NCBI GenBank assembly: GCA_021234155.1
Contig: JAJEKV010000062.1
Location: 2,575,305 to 2,639,304 of the forward strand
DNA length: 64,000 nt
DNA from: Isoetes taiwanensis
Taxonomy: Eukaryota > Streptophyta > Lycopodiopsida > Isoetales > Isoetaceae
Direction: 5' to 3'
The notes under the pieces were generated by a model. That model did no database searches, was not told the origin of the DNA, and saw only the letters and a program-made list of their open reading frames with translations. The position numbers and the translations under genes are program-made. Position 1 is the first letter of the stretch; each line of letters opens with the position of its first letter. Of this stretch, positions 56,171 to 64,000 are shown one piece after another.

Positions 56171-57446
56171 CCCAATGTTAGCCCTGCTTTAGATTGGCAT
56201 TTCTTCTCATATGGACCACCACTTATAGCTCAGCATTCATTCTTTTCACCTTAGTAGTTTTGCGTTTCTTTAGCAATTTGAGTTGCTTCATATTAATTAC
56301 TTACTGTTGTTTTCACTGCCCTTCTTGCTAGTGCATTCTTGTTGTGATACTTATATATTCTATTATTTTTTATTCATTGATTCTATGTTCGTTATCAGGA
56401 TGCTATTGAGCAACTTAAAAGGGGGTGTTGACATTGCTGAAGGACCTAGCCAAGTCTTATCATAAATTCTCTCTATCATATTATAAATCCTTAAAAAGGT
56501 GATATAAATCTTAGCTTAAATTTTGGTGGTTGTATTATTTAAGCTTGTTAGAGTTTATATATATTAGTTGTGTTCGAAAAACGATTCTTTATTAGGTTTA
56601 TCTAATGAATTGTGTTTCATCCACAGGAAATAACATGGATGATGTCTTGGAGGATCCTGTGACTTATGCTATTATAGTTATCTTAAGCACATTTATGGGA
56701 TCAGTAGAGGAGCATTTACTTTTGTAAGATGCAAAAGCATCTAGCAAAGCATGGCATTTGGCCATTTGAGGAGTGACATCGAAAGGATTTTTTTTAGATG
56801 ATGAAATTAGTAATTAATTCGTAATCTAATTTCATGTCATGTTTCCTGTGTAGACCGTTGAGCAACTACTTCTTCTGGATGAAATAGAAGTAGAAGCTGA
56901 TAATGAAGATCTACCCAATAACGTTGAGCAAGATTGCATTTATGAAAATCAAAATTATGATGATGAGCATGATGGTAGTGGTGCAGCAGGCAGCTATGCT
57001 TGCTAAAACAATATTTTATTTCTTTTGAATCATTACAATTTTTATTTTTGTTATGTCTTACCTTTTTATTATATAAAGAGAATCTGGAAAAAACATGTAT
57101 AAAAGTTCGTCCAAATTCTAAGAAATATATTTTTTTTGTAACGGTTTATGAACTTGCAACGCATTGCAAAGGGTTTTTTTTTTCATTAAATATTGTTTTT
57201 TGAAATGCATTTCAATATTGTAACGCGTTTCGGTTTAAATTCTTTTGAAACGCATTGCAAACTTTTGACGCGTTTCAAACTTGTTATGCGTTATAAAGTT
57301 GTTACGCGTTTCAATTGACCCTATCAATCGTGACGCGTATCAAATCAACATTGTAACGCCACTTTTTAATTATATTATATTATTATTTTAGTTCAAAAAA
57401 ACGTATCAAAAAACGTTACAAACATAGGGGTTTTTTTCTAGTGATC

Positions 57447-58468
57447 CTAGTCAGATTCGACCAGGATCTTGCACAATATCATCACGTAGAGGGAGGGTGT
57501 TGATGCCAGAAGACAGACCCTTAAAACCTTGGGGAAGCAGTTCGCATCAAAGTTCCTCTCCTGAAGATTCCTGGCCACGGACGGGCAACTCTCCCACTCC
57601 GAAATTGTGAATTGACTTTGCCAATGGACTCAAAACATCGACATTACCCTAGAGATTAAGTTTCGTGGGCAGAAGACCATCCCTTCTCCAAGAAGCACCA
57701 AAGTAGCTCATGTTCAACACGTTCATAGTCAATTGGCTTTAGAGGTGGCTGCGAAATACTGCCATGTAGAGGGTTCCTGTTTCTTTCGTTGCCAAAAATG
57801 ACCATGTAACTTGGTCCCTAGGATCATTTTAGATGACATGGCGAAATCGAATCTCAATTCTGGAGCATTTATACTGCTGGAACGACAAAACACTTGGGTG
57901 TCTACACGGTCGACTGCAGAATGCTTCGCGGTTTGATAAGTTCTCCTGGACCGATCTTGGATTTTTTTTGAACGTGCTCAAAGCAGGTTACTTGAACGGT
58001 AGATTGATTGCTAAACCGCCGGATTCCGGCCTATAAAATAAGATAAAATCATGTAAACATATAGTGAGTGAATAGCATTCATGCAAAGGAGGTAGATTCA
58101 GTGATAAGTATCATTGCTATAGTGTTTACATCATTCCCAAATGAATAGTGTATTGCTACAGTGATTTACGAAATAAATTCAATGGTCAAGTTAATATAGA
58201 TAGAAATATCTACTTGATGTCTATTGCTGTGTATGGCATCATCTATATACTAGGATGATTGAAATTAATGTAAATGCCATGATTGAAATTAATGTAAATG
58301 CAACGATTGAAATGAGTTTAAACGATTAAGTTTGAGGTAAAATCGAAAAGGAAATTAATATAAAATTTGGCAATCAGGATAAAAATATAATAGTTTGATA
58401 AGTGAGTGACTTAAAATTATATGAGAATTTCACAATTTACAAACTCTTAGTACTTTAAAAATACTTAA
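57447..58468. other. No recognised gene
   Basis: 57450-57790 on the minus strand has protein-like wording in broken frames (NVLNMSYFGASWRRDGLLP) but no family can be named. The remainder turns progressively AT-rich. Confidence 0.4.
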
Positions 58469-58785
58469 AGTGTTAGATTAATATTAATTAAAATAAAAAG
58501 TTTAACAAATATTGAAAAATATATATTGAAAATTAATTAGAATAAACAATTCAATTATTTTTTAATTAAAACATAAACGTAATCATTTGATATATTTCAT
58601 CTAAACTTTCTTTAAACATTTAAAACTAATAATATTTTAATCATAGAGTTCATCTTAGATGAAAAAAAAGTGTTAGATTAATATTAATTAAAATATAAAG
58701 TTTATGTTTTAATAATAAATATTGAAAAATATATATTGAAAATTAATTAGAACTAAACAATTCAATTATTTTTTAATTAAAACAT
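58469..58785. repeat. Tandem AT-rich duplication, unit about 200 bp
   Basis: GTGTTAGATTAATATTAATT starts units at about 58469 and 58669. Both contain ATATATTGAAAATTAATTAG, AACAATTCAATTATTTTTTA and then the start of the 293-bp repeat described next, so unit 2 merges into copy A of that repeat. Confidence 0.85.
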
Positions 58786-59078
58786 AAACGTAATCATTTG
58801 ATATATTTCATCTAAACTTTCTTTAAACATTTAAAAATAATAATATTTTAATCATAGAGTTCATCTTAGATGAAAAAATTAATTTTAAATAGATTAAATT
58901 AAAAATTAGTGTAGAAAACAATTTGAAACACTGATAACTATCATACTTTTTATTTGAAGTTAAACTGAAAATTTTATAAAAATCAACAAGAGTTACAAAT
59001 ACATATAATTTTATCATGGCATCTTTAAAGGATATCTACTAGATTTGAATAAGTCTAAATTTTATTAAATATGTCATA
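58786..59078. repeat. 293-bp AT-rich repeat, copy A
   Basis: Begins AAACGTAATCATTTGA and ends TTATTAAATATGTCATA; nearly identical to 59327-59619 in the same orientation. Its right border touches an ankyrin-coding fragment. Confidence 0.9.
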
Positions 59079-59082
59079 AAGG

Positions 59083-59220
59083 GGTTCTTTTTGTGTGCTC
59101 TGTTTCAGCATGAACATCGGCATAGTGTTGAAGTAAAAATTCAACCCTTTCTAAATCCCCTCTTTTGCAAGCCCGCTGCAATGCAGTGTACCCAAATCGA
59201 TCAACGCTGTCGATATCGGT
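59083..59220 (-). pseudogene. Ankyrin repeat fragment
   Basis: Minus strand: LDQLFTDIDSVDRFGYTALQ, RACKRGDLERVEFLLQHYAD, VHAETEHT. D-x-x-G-x-TAL, AC..GD...VEFLL and ADV spacing match one ankyrin repeat and the start of the next. It sits between two direct copies of a 293-bp AT-rich repeat and upstream-facing relative to the kinase-like fragment on the same strand; the two may once have been one ankyrin-kinase gene. Confidence 0.8.
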
Positions 59221-59326
59221 GAACAACTGATCCAAGCCTTCATATGGTTGTGAAGAAGATGAAGAACTATTGGGCTATCAGACTGTCAAGCTATTTGAAC
59301 GATCTCGCTTATAGTTATAGCAATGA

Positions 59327-59619
59327 AAACGTAATCATTTGACATATTTCATCTAAACTTTCTTTAAACATTTAAATATAATAATATTTTAATCATAGAG
59401 TTCATCTTAGATGAAAAAATTAATTTTAAATAGATTAAATTAAAAATTAGTGTAGAAAACAATTTTAAACACTAATAACTATCATACTTTTTATTTGAAG
59501 TTAAACTGAAAATTTTATAAAAATCAACAAGAGTTACAAATACATATAATTTTATCATGGCATCTTTGAAGGATATCTATTAGATTTGAATAAGTCTAAA
59601 TTTTATTAAATATGTCATA
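59327..59619. repeat. 293-bp AT-rich repeat, copy B
   Basis: Same sequence as copy A with few substitutions and the same length. Its right border interrupts the kinase-like frame after EVKRWAYD; the last codons of that open frame are repeat sequence. Confidence 0.9.
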
Positions 59620-60925
59620 TGCCCATCGCTTCACTTCCACTGGCTCACCTATCAGCTTTTCTTCTCCCCAATCACAAATACCAATATAAATAGCCTGGCA
59701 TTCCGTGCATTTTTTCTTTCCCAAAACATTGCCCGGGTGCAAGTCCATATGTAAATGGTGCTCTTTATGAAGCTTAAGCAAGCCACTTAAAAATGACATA
59801 GTTAAATCACCCACTCTTCGAGCAACATATAACTCTTGCTTCCTCCGTTGCTCAAGCTTAAAGACGTCGACCTCCACATTAGGCGTATACCCTAATCATT
59901 GAAATGCATGCCTCGCAAACTCATTATCTCCATGATGTACAAAAAGAGATGCACAGAAAGCCCCATTCCAATAAGGAAATATCAACCCTGTTTTTTCCAA
60001 CCTAGTTGTACGACCAATGCAGCGTATGATAGAGCCATGTCTAACCTGCATTTGGGACTCCCTTATATTTTTCATCATGGCCTTTACTATCACATCGGGC
60101 CTCTCAGTACCTAATTGCACATCATCATTTTGAAATTTAACACAATAGGGTTCGTCTTTAAGAAAATTAGGACCTAAGATATCGCGTTTATACACCGTTC
60201 CATATGTTCCTGAACCAATTCTAGTCCTGTTGATTATCTTAGAGTAATCTACCATTGCAAACCATATAGTCTTAGCATCTGCCCTTTTTCTTTTTTCCCA
60301 CTCTTTATCAGTCTCACTAGGACGTTTGGCTCTAATAGTTTGTGCCAACACTTTCTTAACCAGGTGGGGGGGGTTGATGGGTTTCCTTTCTAAGCTTTCG
60401 ATTAATCTAAGCTGTATTCCATGCAATAGCCTTATCTTTTAGAGGACTAGTTAAATTTGCTACCGCATGAATCATATTTCCAGTTGTGCAAGATACATTG
60501 CCATCTATCCAGGCATACCTTTCGGAATTGCCCTTTGCAAGTTCTAGCTCTATCAATCGAGGCCCAAAAGCTCTCTCAGCATTTTTCATGAGAGTTGAGT
60601 GGAAGTCTAGCCATCCTTCGTCTGTTGTAGTAATCAACTCTAACTCAGATGGGGTGGCAGCAAAAATTCGCTCACAAAGCCAATTCATCAAAGCAGGTCT
60701 TAAGAAAGACCATGGCTATTGGGGTCTTGATCTTTTCCCCTGCATCTGAGTAGAGGACTCAGCTTCTGGGTTCATGCAAGGCTTCGCTTCTAGCCTAAGT
60801 CCTTCTTCAGGGTTCATATGAGGCTCTGCTTCTAGCCTAAGTCCTTCTGACTCTTGTGGATTCATGGCAATTTTAGAGGAAACTGTGTAGGTAACAATAT
60901 GCCAACAATAGCAAAGCAACAACAA
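59620..60925 (-). pseudogene. Protein-kinase-like gene, truncated and with stops
   Basis: From ATG 60925 the minus frame has a short repeat (MNPEEGLRLEAKPCMNPEA), a TAG (60718-60716), then the same frame continues LMNWLCERIFAATPSELELI to about 60440. A one-base shift leads to the kinase region: glycine loop IGSGTYGTVYKR (60216-60181), YCVKF Lys, an in-frame TGA (59898-59896), catalytic loop HLHMDLHPGN (59754-59728) and the Mg motif as DWG (about 59673). HMDLHPGN resembles ABC1 or aminoglycoside-kinase-like loops more than HRDLKxxN. The frame is cut after WAYD by the AT-rich repeat, so APE and the C-lobe are gone. Confidence 0.8.
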
Positions 60926-62940
60926 TACCTAAAAAGTCCGGGGAATCTCCACTTTAGTGAGTGCGAAATAGTAAGCCGTAAAATAATTCATTAAGATTCA
61001 AGTAAACTATTGAGTTTCAAGCCTGACAGTTATAGACACCCTAGAAATGCATTTTTCTCATTCTCTTCGATAACTTTAAATTATGATCTGACCTAGCTAC
61101 TGACCCCATGAGGAAACTCCCGCATAGAGGTTGGCAAACTCAACTGAACATATTGCACTTGACCAGACTCACGGATACTTAATAAAATATATGCCAATCC
61201 CTATATTAGTGTTGGACTTACACCATCAGAAACTAGGGGGATGACTCCAGGTAACTTACAAAGGCTCACCCGCTCTTAGGCCATGACTATGGCTTAAATG
61301 AGGATGCCAAGTTATTGGAATGCCAGAACAACGTTATAGCATCATGACAGAGAAATGTAATAACTAACATTTCCAGGATGTAGGACAATGTTGAATCATA
61401 ACCCCCAATGATAGGTGGGTTCACAACAGAAGGAGCATATAATAGCGGCTTAGAAGCTACAAAACGGTTAACGGATATGTAAAGGAGTAATTGGATTGGT
61501 GACTCTACTGAATAAAGGTGTCAACAAAAGGGTGAATTGGATACGTTGTGCTAGGCATAAAGGCCGGACGACTGAAAATCGGCCATAGACGTAGAAACCG
61601 TATTGAGGAAGGGGAGGACCTATATAGAAAGGTTATTACCTTCACGATTGTTGGATGAATGGCATAACTTCAAGGGTGATCTTCCCTATTATGCAAAGGT
61701 AGATTTCTGGCTTGAGAGGCAGCAAGAGCTGAAAAGCTTATGTAAAGATTTGGTGCATGGCTTAAGGAAGAGGACTTTCATGTCCTACGACAAGATGGTG
61801 AATTGAATTCACGAAGGACGTTTTTTTTTTATAAATAGATAGATAAGTAGATAGCATCTATACGTCATGGCACATTAGCAGCGTCCATTGGGATATTGAC
61901 ATAATCCCTTGGAATACGTAAGTTCATGTGCAGACTTAAAGACGTCTAGGCATTAAAATAATGGTTGGAGACCATCAGAATATACGGAAGGACAACCCCA
62001 AAAGAGGGTAGACCGCTGTCACTCTGAGAGGCGTGTAGCACAGATAATTAATTACAGCTGTATATGCGGTGAAGCTTGGCACAAAAGAATACTGAAGTTT
62101 GTACCCGGGATTGATGGGAATAAGGGGTGACATTGTTGTGGGGGTTCTAACACAAGCGTTCACTACGTATTACAGAGTTTGTATCGTGGTGTGGGAAAAT
62201 TCTCCACAAAAAGAACACGACCATTGAGAAGAAGTAGTGAAGGGTGGTAGGATTAAAGCTACCCATGGTTTAGAGGGGTGCTGCATGGCAGTCCCTAGTT
62301 GGTTGGGCGAAAAGAGATCCTTTCTCTGGGAATTGAGTTGAGTCAAGGTTTAGACAGTAGCGAGGGACAACGTTAATTATAATTATGTCTATAACATATT
62401 ACGTATATAACGTCGAATAAGGTCTAAAAGAATATGAATGTAGTATAGATTGAATGATGGCAAGGCCCGAAGAAATTGTGTTATCAAGGCATCTACCAAA
62501 GGAAAAAAAATAATTAAAGTTATAAGTCGAGGAACGCTGATAACTGGGCATTATTACCGTCGCCTAAAGAATATCCAAGGATATAACACATGCTGCTATT
62601 CTAGAGAGTTGCCCTGTCGTTGTTAATTAAATTCCGGAATTAATTGCACCAAGTGAGTTGATGTTATCATAACAAGTTGGCCGGACTTGCTAGATTACGT
62701 CGTGTCATTTGGTCGGTTTATTCCTAGGGGATACTATGGTTAACAGTTATCCGGTCGTCTATGGCAGAGAGAGGTCGACTCCCGTGGCTATGGCAAGACT
62801 GCTTACTCCGGCGGCTATGGCGAGAGAGCTTGCTCCGGTGGAGTTGTTGCCTCCACAACGTGGGTTTACCCAAGGCATGTCTCTAATTTAAATATAGAGT
62901 AGATGCACTATAAATATGGGGAAAAGGATTATACCCCTTT
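60926..62940. other. No recognised gene
   Basis: One open 67-codon plus frame (61603-61806; RTYIERLLPSRLLDEWHNFK) has protein-like composition but no identified family. The block is base-balanced and unlike its AT-rich neighbours, with phrases that looked organelle-like to me, but no organelle gene was identified. Confidence 0.4.
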
Positions 62941-62946
62941 AAGAAA

Positions 62947-63060
62947 GAAGTTGGCTCATTGGTAAAGGTGTTGTCTTGGGCGTAGAAGGTCAGGGGTTCA
63001 ATCCCATGATGTACATTTTGCTTAAAAGAACTGCTAACTGGATAAAACAAAACATTATGT
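62947..63060 (+). mobile_element. tRNA-derived SINE head, copy 1
   Basis: TGGCTCATTGG (62952-62962) fits the RNA polymerase III A box TRGYNNANNNG and GGTTCAATCCC (62995-63005) fits the B box GGTTCRANNCC, 43 bp apart, with a tRNA-like 5' start. The cloverleaf is not a functional tRNA. An AT-rich tail follows. Confidence 0.75.
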
Positions 63061-63096
63061 ATAACAAAGGATTAAAATATATATATTCCACATAAA

Positions 63097-63190
63097 GAGA
63101 GTTGGCAAATTGGAAAGAGTGTTTGGTTGGAGGTGGGAGGTCATGGGTTCAAAACGCGGGCGGAAAAGGAAAAACTTAAAAAAAAAAAAA
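63097..63190 (+). mobile_element. tRNA-derived SINE head, copy 2, with poly-A
   Basis: TGGCAAATTGG (63103-63113) and GGTTCAAAACG (63146-63156) repeat the A/B box layout at the same 43-bp spacing, 151 bp after copy 1. A 13-base A run at 63178-63190 ends it. The B box is less well kept than in copy 1. Confidence 0.7.
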
Positions 63191-63618
63191 TAGACGCATA
63201 TTTTTATACGGTAGACCGTATATGGGGCGCTGTTACGTTATACGCTAATAACTTTCGAAAAGAAATACCTCATCCGCTAGCAGCGCCCCTTTTGACTTTT
63301 CGCCTTGGTATTGCCATTTTGACCTCAGGAAACGTGCCCCCCTAGGGTATTTGGAAGGTGCCCGATCCATTGGAATCATTTTTGCCTTCATCTGAGCTAC
63401 CTACAAAAAGTTATGGCCCATCTAAACTTGGGTCCTCCAGTCACAACTTTTTCCCTCCAAAATCGCCCTAAACTTCCTAAAACTCACAATTTATTACATC
63501 CACCTAGCACAAAACTAAATCACCGAAAAGTTAGGCAGTCCAACTAGCTTAAACTCCCACTGAACTACCGAACTAACGGGTTAAAGATTTGATCGCTATG
63601 ATTCCTGCCAACCAAAAT

Positions 63619-63635
63619 CATGGCTCACGATACCA
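63619..63635 (-). other. Primer-binding-site-like sequence, copy 2
   Basis: Minus strand TGGTATCGTGAGCCATG, close to the initiator tRNA-Met primer site, at the same position relative to the shared LTR-like sequence as 15995-15980. Confidence 0.45.
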
Positions 63636-64000
63636 GCGTGGCGCTCCACGAATATATCACGGCTCGGGGCGTATACATCACGAGGACTTCCCCCCATTGG
63701 CAATCAGCTCACCATGGCGGGGGCCCTCCGCCTAACTTCGGACCATCCGTAGAGAGATGCCCGGGTGAAGGACACGGAGGTGTCATTCGGCCCACGCCTT
63801 CAATGGGACTCCTAAGTTGCGGAAGCGTGAATACATGTTAGCACACAGCATAAATCATATATAAATAACCACCACGAAGGGTGGCACATCCATCAAGTAC
63901 TAGCGGCAAAAGAATATGCATCTAATCCTAAGGAAAACACCCCAAACCCCGGGTTCTACCCCGTTCGGACTCACTGTGAGGATGGGTGATGGCTTGGTTT
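63636..64000 (-). repeat. Probable LTR, copy 2 (runs off right edge)
   Basis: Shares ordered phrases with 16040-16345: GGGCCCTCCGCC, CACGCCTTCAATGGGA, AAATAACCACCACGAAGGGT, AGAATATGCATCTAA and AACACCCCAAACCC. Both copies face the same way. The divergence indicates separate, old insertions of one family rather than the two LTRs of one element. Confidence 0.65.

Larger units (their letters stand above)
54480..57443. mobile_element. Complete CACTA element, 2.96 kb, non-autonomous
   Basis: Left end CACTAATAGAATTGAGGGG; right end, on the minus strand, CACTAGAAAAAAACCCC. A 3-bp target duplication ATC flanks it (54477-54479 and 57444-57446), the exact CACTA rule. The outer 300 bp at each side are filled with GAAACGCGTTTC and TAACGCGTTAC palindromes and half-sites (54550-54790 and 57130-57425). 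Inside are exon-like pieces with GT-AG borders but no recognisable transposase, so it would depend on another copy. Confidence 0.88.

Noticed and set aside
61975-62130. Group II intron domain V-like phrase (CTGTATATGCGGTGAAG)
   Set aside because: The 3' half of the domain V stem is missing and no intron ORF motif or organelle gene was found around it.
62947-63010. A functional tRNA gene
   Set aside because: A and B boxes fit, but the acceptor stem and anticodon arm do not pair well; a SINE head explains it better.

Overview
This window looks like nuclear DNA from a large, repeat-rich land-plant genome. Evidence: plant-type telo-box promoter, intronless plant NOG1, PPR/DYW, BAHD and NADH-GOGAT sequences with GT-AG introns, and Ty3, CACTA, Mutator, LINE and SINE elements. 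The species cannot be fixed from the sequence; a fern or gymnosperm would fit the bulk of decayed repeats, but that is inference. Only one protein gene looks fully intact: NOG1 (41273-43234, +), a nucleolar GTPase of 60S ribosome assembly. Almost everything else is mobile DNA, captured gene pieces or pseudogenes.

Layout. 1-5.4 kb: minus-strand, heavily mutated Ty3/gypsy element (RNase H, RT, protease, gag, then unknown ORFs), running off the left edge. 5.5-6 kb: poly-T, a perfect hairpin and a short minisatellite. 7.0-11.4 kb: fragments of two unrelated genes side by side, same strand, with introns: the amidotransferase start of NADH-glutamate synthase, then the three starch-binding (CBM53) repeats of starch synthase III without its catalytic domain. 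14.0-17.6 kb: minus-strand LTR-element-like block (tRNA-Met-type primer site, unknown ORF) ending in a frameshifted histone H3 fold with an unusual tail; the LTR-like sequence recurs at 63.6-64 kb. 17.6-18.6 kb: LINE RT fragment. 19.2-20.7 kb: CACTA-like end with palindromic repeats next to a SET-domain fragment. 22.2-29.2 kb: PPR fragments, an ORF1-only LINE inserted into a DYW-PPR pseudogene, and a BAHD acyltransferase pseudogene. 30.4-32.4 kb: tandem repeat and CACTA Tnp2 transposase remnant.

33.3-41.03 kb: a complete 7.7-kb Mutator-like element, with a perfect 9-bp target duplication, inverted ends, arrays of palindromic units at both ends, a FAR1/SWIM-type transposase on the minus strand, a captured C2H2-like exon and a 344-bp-period AT-rich satellite. 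It sits 245 bp upstream of NOG1. Its two flanks plus NOG1 form the one place where transposon and host gene clearly meet. 44-45 kb: intron-free, poly-A-tailed nucleotide-sugar transporter copy. 46.6-48.5 kb: broken 5' and 3' pieces of NOG1. 50-53.4 kb: unknown ORFs and a second LINE. 54.48-57.44 kb: complete 2.96-kb CACTA element with ATC target duplication. 58.5-60.9 kb: AT-rich repeats cutting an ankyrin/kinase pseudogene. 62.9-63.2 kb: two tRNA-derived SINE heads.

All calls are from reading the sequence; no database search was run.
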